Below, in pieces: positions 8,569 through 17,502 of a stretch of DNA of 64,000 nucleotides. The position numbers and the translations under genes are program-made. Position 1 is the first letter of the stretch, and each line of letters begins with the position of its first letter. The notes under the pieces were generated by a model. That model was not told where the DNA came from, did no database searches, and saw only the letters and a program-made list of their open reading frames with translations. The DNA comes from Sphingomonas montana (GTDB lineage: Bacteria > Pseudomonadota > Alphaproteobacteria > Sphingomonadales > Sphingomonadaceae), in NCBI RefSeq assembly GCF_001956315.1, contig NZ_KV887140.1, positions 35,488 to 99,487 on the forward strand. The letters run 5' to 3'.

Positions 8569-9582
8569 ATGACCGACCCGACCCTGCTCGATACCCGCCC
8601 ACCCGCCGCCGCGCCGCCTTCCGTCCGTCCCGACGTGCGCGCCTTCCTCGATTATCTGAACGCGCTGCCCGGCCCGCGCAGCCATGAGATCGGCGCTGCG
8701 GCCGCCCGCCTGCAGATGCGCGATTCGCGGCCGCTGGTCGATCTGGATACCGGCGAACTGGCGGTGCTGCGCGACCTGTCCTGCCCGCGCGCCGACGGCT
8801 CCACACTTCCGCTGCGGCTGTACGATCCGCGGCCCGCGCGCGCACCGGGGCCGGTGATGGTCTTCTTCCACGGCGGCGGCTTCGTGATCGGCGATCTCGA
8901 TACGCACGACCCGGCCTGCGCCGAAATCGCCCGCGTGCTCGACATACCCGTCGTCGCCGTCGACTATCGGCTCGCGCCCGAACATCCCTGGCCCGCCGCC
9001 CCCGACGATTGCGAGACGGCGGCTCGCTGGGTCGCGTCCGCCCCCGCCGAACTCGGCTTCGGCATTACGTCGCTCGTGCTGGCGGGCGACAGCGCGGGCG
9101 GCACGCTGACCGTCGTCACCGCGCTCGCGCTGCGCGATCGGCCGGCCGCGGTGCCGATGGTGGCGCAGTGGCCGATCTATCCCGCGGTCGACAAGGCGAC
9201 CGAATATCCGTCATTCGACGAATATGCCGACGGCTATTTCCTGACCCGCGAAGGCATGTCGTGGTTCCACGAGAGCTATGCGCCGGACGTCGCCCACTGG
9301 CGCGGTTCGCCGCTGATCGCGTCGCAGGTCGGCATGCCGGCCACGCTGGTCGTCACCGCCGGGCTCGATCCGCTCCGCGACCAGGGGCGCGCCTATGCGG
9401 CGGCCACCATCCGGGCCGGCGTGCCGACGATCTACCGCGAGGCGGTGGGCAACATTCACGGGTTCATCAACCTGCGCCGGGCGATCCCGTCGTCGGTCGG
9501 CGATCTGGCCGGCTGCCTGGCCGTCCTGAAACCGATGATCGCCGAGGCGGAGGCCACGCGCGTCATGGCGCAGGCCTCGTGA
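8569..9582 (+). CDS. Alpha/beta hydrolase, hormone-sensitive-lipase-like
   Basis: A 337-residue carboxylesterase of the HSL (family IV) type. The oxyanion motif HGGG is at 101-104, the nucleophile elbow GDSAGG at 173-178, the likely acid Asp267 (GLDPLRDQG) and His297 (NIHGF). There is no signal peptide, so it acts in the cytoplasm on short acyl esters; the natural substrate is unknown. GGAGAGAAG precedes the ATG. Its TGA overlaps a possible GTG start of rppH, so translational coupling is likely. Confidence 0.88.
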   Translation: MTDPTLLDTRPPAAAPPSVRPDVRAFLDYLNALPGPRSHEIGAAAARLQMRDSRPLVDLDTGELAVLRDLSCPRADGSTLPLRLYDPRPARAPGPVMVFFHGGGFVIGDLDTHDPACAEIARVLDIPVVAVDYRLAPEHPWPAAPDDCETAARWVASAPAELGFGITSLVLAGDSAGGTLTVVTALALRDRPAAVPMVAQWPIYPAVDKATEYPSFDEYADGYFLTREGMSWFHESYAPDVAHWRGSPLIASQVGMPATLVVTAGLDPLRDQGRAYAAATIRAGVPTIYREAVGNIHGFINLRRAIPSSVGDLAGCLAVLKPMIAEAEATRVMAQAS

Positions 9583-9584
9583 CG

Positions 9585-10064
9585 ATGGACCAGGACCGCT
9601 ACCGTCCCGCCGCGGGCATCATGCTGCTCAACCGCGACGGCCGCGTGTTCGTCGCACAACGCCTCGATACCACGCTCGACGCCTGGCAGATGCCGCAGGG
9701 CGGGCTCGATCCGGGCGAGGATCCGCAAGCCGGCGCACTGCGCGAACTGGAGGAAGAGACCGGCATCCCCGCCCGGCTGGTCGAGATCGTCGCCCGGTCG
9801 CGCGGCGAACTGCGCTACGACCTGCCGGCCGCCCTTGCCGACACGCTGTGGCGCGGGCGCTTCCTGGGGCAGCGGCAGGTCTGGTTCCTGATGCGCTATC
9901 TCGGCACGGACGGCGAAATCGACATTGAAACACCGCACCCGGAATTCCGCGCCTGGAAATGGGCCGAAGCGCGCGAACTTCCCGACATGATCGTGCCGTT
10001 CAAGGCGGAACTCTACCGCAACGTGCTAAGCGAGTTCGCAGATTACCTGCCACCCGTCACTTGA
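9585..10064 (+). CDS. rppH: RNA pyrophosphohydrolase
   Basis: A Nudix hydrolase that removes pyrophosphate from 5' ends of mRNA and starts RNase E-dependent decay; related enzymes hydrolyse dinucleoside polyphosphates. The Nudix box runs from residue 40 to 61 (GLDPGED...RELEEETGI). The N-terminal YRPAAGIMLLN, the WQMPQGG loop and the later QVWFLMRY match RppH/IalA. Length is 159 residues. ATG 9585 is chosen; GTG 9579, overlapping the upstream stop, would add two residues. Confidence 0.92.
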   Translation: MDQDRYRPAAGIMLLNRDGRVFVAQRLDTTLDAWQMPQGGLDPGEDPQAGALRELEEETGIPARLVEIVARSRGELRYDLPAALADTLWRGRFLGQRQVWFLMRYLGTDGEIDIETPHPEFRAWKWAEARELPDMIVPFKAELYRNVLSEFADYLPPVT

Positions 10065-10071
10065 GTAGCCG

Positions 10072-11094
10072 ATGACCCCGTTGATCCTGATCGCCGTGCA
10101 GGGCCTCGTCCTGCCGGCCGAACTGCTGGACCCGGCGGCACCGCCGCCGCCCGTGCCCCCCGTGCTGGTGTTCTTCCTGCCGCCGCCGCCGGATCCGCTG
10201 CCGCTGCTCACGCCGCGTCGCCCGGCCGATGCCCCGCCGGTCCTGCCGGAGGAGATCCGCGCCGTCGTGACCGCAGCGGTCGGCAGCGGCGATCCGGCCG
10301 CCGTCGCGGCGGTGGTGCGGTTCGCCAAGATCACCAACCCCGAAACCGCGATCCAGATCGATCGCATCAACGAGGCGTATCTGGCGCGCGTCGCGGCCCG
10401 CAAGGCCCGCGAAGCACGCGAGAAACGCGACGCGCTGCTGCTCGCCGGGCCGCTCGACTATTGGAAGGGGCAGGTCGAACTCGGCGCGTCGCGGTCGACC
10501 GGCAACACCGATGCGCTGGGCGTCTACGTCGCGGCGGCCGCGAACCGCGAAGGGATCGACTGGCGGCACAAGCTGTCCGCGCGGATCGACTATCAGCGCA
10601 CCCGCGGCATCACCAGCACGGAACGCGCCAACGCCAGCTACCAGCCGAACTACAAGATCGACGACCAGCTCTACGTCTACGGCCTGGGCCAGTATGAGCG
10701 CGACCGGCTGCTCGGCTACACCACCCGCCTCACCGCGGGCGGCGGCATGGGGTATAGCGTGTTCCGCACCGGCCCGGCCCGGCTGGACCTCGAAGGCGGG
10801 CCGGCGCTGCGCCGCACCGACTATGTCGGATTGCCCGGCGAAACCGGCATCGCCGGACGCGGATCGATGGCGATGACGTGGACGATCGCTCCTAAGCTGG
10901 TCCTGACCCAGAATGCCGCGCTGTACCTGGAACCCGACGCGCGCAGCGCCACGTCGGTCACCGCACTCGACACGACGATCATCGGATCGCTGAAGGCGCG
11001 CTTCTCGTACAACGTCCAGTATGAAAGCGCCGCGCCGACCCGCAATCGATCCGTCGATACACTGAGCCGCGCCACGCTGGTCTACGGGTTCTGA
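10072..11094 (+). CDS. DUF481 domain outer-membrane protein
   Basis: A 340-residue protein whose second half matches DUF481, a probable beta-barrel outer-membrane domain, beginning at WKGQVELGASRSTGNTD (about residue 130) and ending in the aromatic YGF expected for barrel insertion. The N-terminal 60 residues are unusually rich in proline (PPPPVPP, LPPPPDPLP), and no textbook signal peptide is seen, though MTPLILIAVQGLVLPA may serve. An alanine/arginine-rich helix (about 105-120) precedes the barrel. The gene begins 7 bp after rppH. Function is unknown. Confidence 0.75.
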   Translation: MTPLILIAVQGLVLPAELLDPAAPPPPVPPVLVFFLPPPPDPLPLLTPRRPADAPPVLPEEIRAVVTAAVGSGDPAAVAAVVRFAKITNPETAIQIDRINEAYLARVAARKAREAREKRDALLLAGPLDYWKGQVELGASRSTGNTDALGVYVAAAANREGIDWRHKLSARIDYQRTRGITSTERANASYQPNYKIDDQLYVYGLGQYERDRLLGYTTRLTAGGGMGYSVFRTGPARLDLEGGPALRRTDYVGLPGETGIAGRGSMAMTWTIAPKLVLTQNAALYLEPDARSATSVTALDTTIIGSLKARFSYNVQYESAAPTRNRSVDTLSRATLVYGF

Positions 11095-11109
11095 CGGGCT
11101 AACCATCCC

Positions 11110-11210
11110 GTCCACCCCTCTGATTCCGCCCATGCCGAGCGCAGTCGAGGCACCTCCCCGAGCGCAGCCGAGGGGCGCTGTGGCCTCGGCTGCGCTCGGG
11201 ATGGACGGGC
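11110..11210. repeat. Family B inverted-repeat element, copy 1
   Basis: The core ATGCCGAGCGCAGTCGAGG is followed by CCCGAGCGCAGCCGAGG and then the inverted CCTCGGCTGCGCTCGGGAT before GGACGGG. It can form a long stem. It lies between the codirectional DUF481 and M20 hydrolase genes. Confidence 0.75.
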
Positions 11211-11306
11211 GTTCGCGGTTGGTCCCGCCCACCGACATGATCCCCCCTGCGCCATAGCGCGGATCGCAGGTTCCACTCTGCCCGCTCCCGCCCTACTATC
11301 CGTGCG

Positions 11307-12503
11307 ATGACCCATATCGCCCTGCTCGACCGTGCCGCCGCCGCCCCGATGCTTGACCAGGTCCTCGCCTGGTCCGCGGTCAACAGCGGGTCGCGCAACC
11401 TGCCCGGTCTCGCGACGATCGCCGCCATGCTGGCCGACGCATTTTCCGTCCTTCCCGGTCCGATCGCCCTGCTGCCGCCCGATCCGGTCGACGCGGTCCA
11501 CCCCGACGGGACCCGCGCCGAACAGCCGCACGGCCATAACCTGCACCTGCGCGTCCGGCCCGATGCGCCTGTCCAGATCCTGCTGACCGGCCATATGGAC
11601 ACCGTCTTCGGGGCGGACCATCCGTTCCAGGCGACGCACCGCATCGCCCCCGACCGGCTGAACGGCCCGGGCGTGGCGGACATGAAGGGCGGGATCGCGA
11701 TCATGCTCGCCGCACTCGTGGCGATCGAAAGGGATCCGGCGCGCGACCGGCTGGGGTACGAAGTCGTGCTGAACGCGGACGAGGAGGTCGGCTCCGGCGG
11801 GTCCGCGGCGCTCATCGCGGCGGCGGCGCAGGGCAAGGCGGCGGCGCTCACCTACGAACCGGCACTGCCCGACGGCACGCTGGCCGGCGCCCGCCCCGGC
11901 AGCGGCAATTTCTCCGCCATCATCACCGGGCGTAGCGCGCATGCCGGCCGCAATCCGGAGGACGGCCGCAACGCGGTGGTCGCCGCGGCCGATCTGGCGC
12001 TGCGCATGGCGAAGGCGGCCGGCCCGCGGCTGTCGGTCAATCCGGCGCGGATCGACGGCGGCGGGCCGAACAACGTCGTGCCCGACCATGCCATCCTGCG
12101 CATCAACATGCGCCCCGCCACGCCCGACGACGAAGCCCGCGCGCGGTCCTACCTCGATGCCGCGATCGCGATGGTGGCGGCGGCCCACGACGTGACGATC
12201 CACCTGCACGGCGGCTTCGGCCGGCCGCCCAAGCCGCTGGATCCCGCCGCCGAACGGCTGTTCGCGCTGGTGCGGGCGTGCGGCACCGAACTCGGCCTCG
12301 ACATCGGCTGGCGCGCGACCGGCGGGGTGTGCGACGGCAACAATATCGCGGCCTGCGGCGTGCCGGTGGTCGATACGATGGGCGCGCGCGGCGGCGCGAT
12401 CCACAGCGATGCGGAATATCTGCTGATCGACAGCCTGGCCGAACGCGCCCGGCTGTCCGCGCTGGTGCTGCATCGGCTGGCCACGGAAGGCTTCCGCCCA
12501 TGA
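11307..12503 (+). CDS. M20 family metallohydrolase in the ast cluster
   Basis: A 398-residue dizinc amidohydrolase of the M20 group (acetylornithine deacetylase, carboxypeptidase G2 and succinyl-diaminopimelate desuccinylase types). Metal ligands are visible: His96 (LLTGHMDTV) with Asp98, Asp125 (GPGVADMKGG), catalytic Glu159-Glu160 (NADEEVGSGG), and the dimer-domain His in GRSAHAGRNPEDGRNAVV. It overlaps the astA start by ATGA, so it is made with the arginine succinyltransferase enzymes. It could remove succinyl from succinylglutamate in place of AstE, or process another N-acyl amino acid; this is inference from context. Confidence 0.82.
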   Translation: MTHIALLDRAAAAPMLDQVLAWSAVNSGSRNLPGLATIAAMLADAFSVLPGPIALLPPDPVDAVHPDGTRAEQPHGHNLHLRVRPDAPVQILLTGHMDTVFGADHPFQATHRIAPDRLNGPGVADMKGGIAIMLAALVAIERDPARDRLGYEVVLNADEEVGSGGSAALIAAAAQGKAAALTYEPALPDGTLAGARPGSGNFSAIITGRSAHAGRNPEDGRNAVVAAADLALRMAKAAGPRLSVNPARIDGGGPNNVVPDHAILRINMRPATPDDEARARSYLDAAIAMVAAAHDVTIHLHGGFGRPPKPLDPAAERLFALVRACGTELGLDIGWRATGGVCDGNNIAACGVPVVDTMGARGGAIHSDAEYLLIDSLAERARLSALVLHRLATEGFRP

Positions 12504-13513
12504 CATTCGTCGTCCGTCCGTCGGGTGTCGACGACATCGATGCGCTGTACGAAATGGCCAAGCTGACCGGCGGCGGCTTCACCAACCTGCCGCCCGACCG
12601 GCCCGCGCTGGCGGCGAAACTGGCGCGGTCCGCCGCCGCCTTCGCCCGCACCGACGATGCGACCGGCGACGACCTGTTCGTCCTGATCCTGGAAAATGCG
12701 GAGGACGGCCGCGTGGCCGGCACTGCGCAGATCTTCGCCTGCGTCGGGATGACCTGCCCCTTCTACAGCTACCGCCTTGGAACGCTCAGCCAGACGAGCC
12801 GCGAGCTCGGCCGCACGTTCAAGGCGGAGATGCTGTCGCTCACCACCGACTATGAAGGCGCATCGGAGGTCGGCGGGCTGTTCCTCCATCCGCGCGAACG
12901 CGCCGGCGGGCTCGGCCTGCTGCTCGCCCGCAGCCGCTATCTGTTCATCCGCCAGCACCGTGCGCGGTTCGCGAACCGGGTGATCGCGGAACTGCGCGGC
13001 GTGATCGACGAAGCGGGCGGCTCCCCCTTCTGGGACGGGCTGGGCGCCAAGTTCTTCGGCATGGGGTTTCAGGACGCGGACGAATTCAACGCCACCCACG
13101 GCACGCAGTTCATCGCGGACCTGATGCCCAAGCATCCGGTCTATCTGGCGATGCTGAGCGAGCCGGCGCGGCATGTGCTGGGCCTGCCCCACCCCACCGG
13201 CCGGGCCGCGATGCGGATGCTGGAAAAGGAAGGCTTCGGCTATGAAGGCTATGTCGACATCTTCGACGGCGGGCCGACCATGACCGCGCAGACCGACCGG
13301 ATCGCCACCATCGGCGGGGCCGTGGACGCGATCCGCGCCGCGGGCGACGCGGCGGACGGCATGGTCGCGCTGCTGGCCACCGGCCGGTTCGATGGGTTCC
13401 GCGCCGCCTGGGGCCGGATCGCGCCGACTACGGATGGCATGGCGGTCGCCCCGGCGGCGGCGGCGGCGCTGGAACTGCCGGTCGGCGGGGGCTTCGTCCA
13501 TGTCGCGCGCTGA
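12500..13513 (+). CDS. astA: Arginine N-succinyltransferase
   Basis: First step of the ammonia-producing AST pathway: succinyl-CoA plus L-arginine gives N2-succinylarginine. The 337 residues match the family, with VRPSGVDDIDALYEMAKLTG at the N-terminus, then TSRELGRTFKAEMLSL, GGLFLHPRERAGGLGLLLAR and GSPFWDGLGAKFFGM. It has a single catalytic subunit rather than the two-subunit AruF/AruG arrangement. The start overlaps the M20 stop (ATGA), and its end overlaps astB by 14 bp. Confidence 0.94.
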   Translation: MTFVVRPSGVDDIDALYEMAKLTGGGFTNLPPDRPALAAKLARSAAAFARTDDATGDDLFVLILENAEDGRVAGTAQIFACVGMTCPFYSYRLGTLSQTSRELGRTFKAEMLSLTTDYEGASEVGGLFLHPRERAGGLGLLLARSRYLFIRQHRARFANRVIAELRGVIDEAGGSPFWDGLGAKFFGMGFQDADEFNATHGTQFIADLMPKHPVYLAMLSEPARHVLGLPHPTGRAAMRMLEKEGFGYEGYVDIFDGGPTMTAQTDRIATIGGAVDAIRAAGDAADGMVALLATGRFDGFRAAWGRIAPTTDGMAVAPAAAAALELPVGGGFVHVAR

Positions 13514-14762
13514 GGCCGTCGTGGAAATCAACTTCGACGGCATCGTCGGGCCGAGCCACAATTATGCGGGCCTCAGCATCGGCAATCTGGCGGCGCAGGG
13601 CAATGCCGGGCGCGTGGCGCACCCGCGTGCCGCCGCGCTGGAAGGGATCGCCAAGATGCGCGCCGCCCGCGCGCTCGGCCTGACGCAGGGCATCCTGCTG
13701 CCCCATCCGCGCCCCGATACCGACTGGCTGGCGGCGCTTAGCACCGATGCGGCCGGCGCGGATCCGTTGCTGATCGCGAACGCGATGAGCGCATCGGCAA
13801 TGTGGGCCGCCAACGCCGCGACCGTCTCACCCGCCGTCGACACCGCCGACGCGCGCTGCCACCTGAGCGTCGCGAACCTGCTCACCATGCCGCACCGCGC
13901 GCATGAATGGCCAGCCACGCTGGCCCAGTTGCGGATCGCCTTCGCGCACCCGGCGTTCGCGGTCCACGGCCCGGTTCCCACGCCATTCGGGGACGAGGGC
14001 GCGGCCAACCACATGAGACTCGCCGCGTCGGACGGGTCGCCGGGGGTCGAGATCTTCGTCTACGGCCGACCCGGCGGCGCATTCCCCGCCCGGCAGGCCG
14101 AACAGGCCAGCCGCGCCGTCGCGCGCCGTCATGGGCTGAACCCCGCCCGCACGCTGTTCTGGCGGCAATCGGATGCGGCGATCGCGGCCGGGGCGTTCCA
14201 CAACGATGTCGTCGCGGTGGCGGACGGCGCGGTCCTGTTCGCGCATGAACTGGCGTTCGCGGACCCGGCGGCGGCCTATCGCGATCTGCGCGCGCTGCTG
14301 CCGATGGTCGAAATCGTCGAGGTGCCCGCCGCCCGCGTGCCGCTGGCCGATGCGATCCGCAGCTACCTATTCAACGCGCAGCTCGTGAAACCGCCCGGCG
14401 GCGTGCCGACGCTGATCCTGCCGCAGGAGGCGCAGGGGGTGGAAAGCGTCCGTGGTTTCGTGACGGACCTGATCGCCGGCAACGGGCCGATCCGCGCCGT
14501 CCACCATGTCGATGTCCGCGAATCGATGGCCAATGGGGGCGGGCCGGCCTGCCTCCGCCTGCGCGTCGTCTGCGATCCGTCGACCGTCGATCCGCGCTTC
14601 CTGGTCGACGACGCCCGGCTGGACCGGATTGCCGCGGTGGTCGAACGGCATTGGCCGGTCAGCATCGCGCCCGATACGCTGGCCGATTTGGCGCTGCATG
14701 CCGCCATCCGGACTGCCCGGTCGGCGCTGCTGGCCGAACTCGACCTGACCGAACTGGCGTGA
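13500..14762 (+). CDS. astB: N-succinylarginine dihydrolase
   Basis: Hydrolyses succinylarginine to succinylornithine, CO2 and two ammonia. The 420 residues are close to the usual 440-450. The N-terminus EINFDGIVGPSHNYAGLSIGN carries the pentein-fold substrate loop, VTPAVDTADARCHLSVANLL-like sequence follows, and AGAFHNDVVAVADG holds the catalytic His/Asp region; later SYLFNAQL and SMANGGGPACLRLRV (probable catalytic Cys) match the family. astC, astD and a classical astE are not in the window. Confidence 0.93.
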   Translation: MSRAEAVVEINFDGIVGPSHNYAGLSIGNLAAQGNAGRVAHPRAAALEGIAKMRAARALGLTQGILLPHPRPDTDWLAALSTDAAGADPLLIANAMSASAMWAANAATVSPAVDTADARCHLSVANLLTMPHRAHEWPATLAQLRIAFAHPAFAVHGPVPTPFGDEGAANHMRLAASDGSPGVEIFVYGRPGGAFPARQAEQASRAVARRHGLNPARTLFWRQSDAAIAAGAFHNDVVAVADGAVLFAHELAFADPAAAYRDLRALLPMVEIVEVPAARVPLADAIRSYLFNAQLVKPPGGVPTLILPQEAQGVESVRGFVTDLIAGNGPIRAVHHVDVRESMANGGGPACLRLRVVCDPSTVDPRFLVDDARLDRIAAVVERHWPVSIAPDTLADLALHAAIRTARSALLAELDLTELA

Positions 14763-15712
14763 CGGACCGTCGGTCCGCACTCGCACTGCTGATCGGCGGG
14801 GCTGCGCTCGCCGCCGCGCGCCGGGTGTCCGCTCCGGCCGATGCGACGTTGCTGTTCGCCTATTTCTCCGGCGTGCGCGGCGATCCTGCCGGGCTCCGCC
14901 TGGCGCGCAGCACGGACGGCCTGCGGTTCGATCCGGTGCTGGGCGGCCGCGTCCTGCTGTCGCCCACCGTGGGCGAAAGCCGACTGCTGCGCGATCCGTT
15001 CCTGACCCCCGGGCCGCGGTCCGGCGATCCGTGGCACCTGCTGTGGACCACCGGCTGGACCGGGGTGACGCTGGGCCATGCGACCAGCCATGACCTGATC
15101 CACTGGTCGCCGCAACGCGCCATCCCGGTGATGGCCACCATCCCCGGCACGCGCAACGTCTGGGCACCGGAGATGATCTGGGACGCACGCGCCGGCCATT
15201 TCATGCTGTTCTGGTCCAGCACGGTCACCGGCCGCTTCCCCGAAACCGCCGGCACGTCGGAAGACGCGTATAATCACCGCCTCTGGTATGCGACGACGCG
15301 CGATTTCGTGACCATCTCGCCGCCCGAACTGCTCTGGGATCCCGGGTTCAGCGTCATCGACGCGACGTTCACGACCGATCGGGCCGGCGGACTGCATCTG
15401 ATCGTCAAGGACGAGACGTTGACGCCGGAACGCAAGCATCTCCGCATCGCGCGCGCCGCGTCACCCACCGGGCCGTTCGGCGCGCTGTCCCCCGCCTTCA
15501 CCCCCGCCTGGGTGGAAGGGCCGACCGCGATCCGGACCGGCGGCTGGACCTATGTCTATTACGACCGGTACCGCGACGGCGGCTGGGGTGCCGCCCGCTC
15601 GCGCGATCTGGTGACATGGCAGGATGTGTCGGATCGGATCGTCATGCCGCGCAGCGCACGCCACGGCACCGTCGTCCATGCCCCCGCCGGCGCGCTCGCG
15701 GATCTGCGGTAG
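14759..15712 (+). CDS. GH43-like five-bladed propeller protein, exported
   Basis: A 317-residue protein resembling glycoside hydrolase family 43 and related clans (arabinosidase/xylosidase). Signs are an N-terminal hydrophobic segment after DRR (TDRRSALALLIGGAALAAARR, a possible Tat-type signal), RLLRDPFLTPG with the likely catalytic base Asp, WTTGWTGVTLGHATSHDL, and NVWAPEMIWD. The start is a GTG inside the astB stop (GTGA), so it is translationally coupled to an arginine-degradation gene, an unexpected partner for a glycosidase. Enzymatic activity is unproven. Confidence 0.68.
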   Translation: MTDRRSALALLIGGAALAAARRVSAPADATLLFAYFSGVRGDPAGLRLARSTDGLRFDPVLGGRVLLSPTVGESRLLRDPFLTPGPRSGDPWHLLWTTGWTGVTLGHATSHDLIHWSPQRAIPVMATIPGTRNVWAPEMIWDARAGHFMLFWSSTVTGRFPETAGTSEDAYNHRLWYATTRDFVTISPPELLWDPGFSVIDATFTTDRAGGLHLIVKDETLTPERKHLRIARAASPTGPFGALSPAFTPAWVEGPTAIRTGGWTYVYYDRYRDGGWGAARSRDLVTWQDVSDRIVMPRSARHGTVVHAPAGALADLR

Positions 15713-15721
15713 GCGGCCAAC

Positions 15722-15749
15722 AAAAAAGCCGGCCTCCGAAGAGACCGGC
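15722..15749 (-). terminator. Rho-independent terminator of tRNA-Arg
   Basis: On the minus strand a 9-bp stem (15741-15749 with 15728-15736, one mismatch) with a UUCG loop is followed by six Ts (15722-15727). It lies 25 bp downstream of the tRNA 3' end, the classic arrangement. It may also act for the opposite-strand GH43-like gene. Confidence 0.75.
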
Positions 15750-15774
15750 CCTGCCGTTTCCGGCGGATTGGAGT

Positions 15775-15851
15775 TGGTGCACCCAGAGCGATTCGAACGC
15801 CCGGCCCTCAGATTCGTAGTCTGATGCTCTATCCAGCTGAGCTATGGGTGC
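15775..15851 (-). tRNA. tRNA-Arg(ACG)
   Basis: A 77-nt cloverleaf read on the minus strand. The acceptor stem is GCACCCA/TGGGTGC with discriminator A and an encoded CCA. The D-arm contains AGCTCAGCTGGATAGAGC, the anticodon stem CAGA/TCTG encloses loop CTACGAA with anticodon ACG, and the T-loop reads GTTCGAATC. The ACG anticodon (A34 to inosine) reads CGU/CGC/CGA, fitting the CGC-rich codon use. Confidence 0.97.
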
Positions 15852-15930
15852 GCCGTGGGAGGGTCTCTAGCCACCGTATCCGGATCGCGCAACCCCGTTG
15901 CGACAGGAAATTGATGCTGCATAAGGCGGC

Positions 15931-16461
15931 ATGACATATCGCACCCGCCCCGCCGTCCGTCGCAGCCTCGCCGTCCTGTCCTGCACCGCGCTGGCGCTGC
16001 TCAGCGGTTGCGCGGGCGACACTGCATTCCCGTCGCTTGCCCCGCGGCCGATCGAAACCATTGCGCGCCAGCCCGAACGCACGGAAACGGCCCCGGCCCC
16101 CGCCGCCGATCCCGCGCTGGACGCCCGCGTCGCCGCGCTGGAAGCCGACCTGCGCAGCGCCGTGTCCGACTGGTCCGCCGCCGCCGCGATCACCCGCGGG
16201 GCGGTCGGTCGCGCGCGCGGTGCGGCGGTCGGCAGCAACGCCTGGATCGCGGCCCAGCAGCAGGTTTCGCGACTGGAGGTCATTCGCGAACGGACCGCCA
16301 CGACAACCGAAGCGCTCGATCGCCTGCGCGTCGCCCAGGCCGAAAGCGCCCGCCCCGCCGATACCGCCCGCCTCGACCGCGCCCTCGCCGCCGCGGTCGC
16401 CCAGGGTAAGGCGCAGGACGCGACCTTCACCACCCTGTCGACGGCGCTCCCGGGGGCTTGA
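15931..16461 (+). CDS. Small predicted lipoprotein
   Basis: A 176-residue protein with an N-terminal signal and lipobox ALLSGC (acylated Cys at residue 27). The mature part begins with a Pro/Ala-rich stretch (ERTETAPAPAADPALDARVAAL) and is then almost entirely alanine-, arginine- and glutamate-rich helix likely to form coiled coils (VAALEADLRSAVSDWSAAAA and QQQVSRLEVIRERTATTTEA). I do not recognise a family. It is convergent with the outer-membrane protein gene that follows, at 85 bp. AAGG precedes the ATG. A structural or envelope-spacer role is possible but not shown. Confidence 0.65.
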   Translation: MTYRTRPAVRRSLAVLSCTALALLSGCAGDTAFPSLAPRPIETIARQPERTETAPAPAADPALDARVAALEADLRSAVSDWSAAAAITRGAVGRARGAAVGSNAWIAAQQQVSRLEVIRERTATTTEALDRLRVAQAESARPADTARLDRALAAAVAQGKAQDATFTTLSTALPGA

Positions 16462-16545
16462 GCAGGGCGGAATGACGTCGATCGATATCCCCGACTTCTT
16501 TTGGTTAGCCCCGCGTGATATCGACTTGGCACGTCGCAACCACCC

Positions 16546-17385
16546 TCAGAACCGCCGCGAAAACCCGACGAATACCCGCACGTCCGGGCTGTCGGCGTTC
16601 AGCCCGATCGCGGTGCCGGCATCCACCTGGGCATTGTCGCTGACCTGATAGCCACCCGACAGCGCGGCGAGCAATATGGTGGAGAACCCGTCCGGGTCGC
16701 GGTCGCGCGCGGCGGACAGTTCGACCGTCGTCGACACAGCATCGCTCAGCGCCAGCGCGATGCCACCGATCGCCGAGACGAAGCGGTGCCGCCCGCGCCC
16801 GTCCTCGTCCGGCGTCGCGTCCAGCTCCGCGGTCAGTTGCAGCTGGACGACATCGTTTACTTCATACCCCATGGGCACGGTCACCCCCCCGCCCCATGTC
16901 CCCGCGCCGATCGGTTCGCGCCCGATCGGCAGGGTGACGAACGGCTGTACCGCGATGCTGAAGCCGCTGCCGTCCGGGTGAACGATGTTCTGGCGGAGCC
17001 GCAGCGCCACGTCGCCGATCCGCGTCCGCCGGGCGACCATTCCGTCCGCATCGCGCGCCCGTTCGCGCCCCACCGCGGTCCAGCCGACCTGCACCTCCGT
17101 CGTCCCGCCCAGCGCCACGCGCAACAGCGCATCGCCGGTGACGAACACATCGGTCTGCATGCCCTCGCCCTCAGTCCGTTGCCAGTCGCCGATGCCCATT
17201 TCCAGCATGGGGTGGCCGATATCGACGATGCATGCGCCCGCCCCCAGGCTGGGCCGGGTCGGGCAATAGGGCCGCAGCGCAGCGGCGGAACCGGTCGCAT
17301 CCTGCGCTGCGGCGGGTGTCGCGGCCAACGCCAGCGAAGCCAGGACGATCGCTGGGGCGACGTTACGGAAATATATGGATTTCAT
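16546..17385 (-). CDS. Outer-membrane beta-barrel protein (MetA-pathway-like)
   Basis: A 279-residue protein with a clear signal peptide (ATPAAAQDA cleavage region) and alternating beta-barrel strands ending in the C-terminal Phe motif VGFSRRF. It resembles the transporter group related to the phenol-degradation meta-pathway outer-membrane protein. A Cys pair (YCPTRPSLGAGAC) follows the signal. ATG 17385 is chosen because it gives the signal peptide; the open frame upstream is antisense to mtgA. It is divergent from mtgA by 117 bp. Ligand unknown. Confidence 0.72.
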   Translation of the reverse strand: MKSIYFRNVAPAIVLASLALAATPAAAQDATGSAAALRPYCPTRPSLGAGACIVDIGHPMLEMGIGDWQRTEGEGMQTDVFVTGDALLRVALGGTTEVQVGWTAVGRERARDADGMVARRTRIGDVALRLRQNIVHPDGSGFSIAVQPFVTLPIGREPIGAGTWGGGVTVPMGYEVNDVVQLQLTAELDATPDEDGRGRHRFVSAIGGIALALSDAVSTTVELSAARDRDPDGFSTILLAALSGGYQVSDNAQVDAGTAIGLNADSPDVRVFVGFSRRF

Positions 17386-17502
17386 GTCCCGGACATCTCC
17401 CAACGCCCGCGCGCACGCAAGCGGCCAGACGGCGTCGGCGCGTATCGGCCGTTGCGGCGCGGGCGGGATGACGGCGCACCGCCGATCGGCTAGGGCGCAG
17501 GG

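Noticed and set aside
6132-8687. 851-codon plus-strand frame opposite phr and the deacetylase gene
   Set aside because: Arg/Pro/Gln/His-rich composition with no domains; both minus-strand genes have full catalytic motifs.
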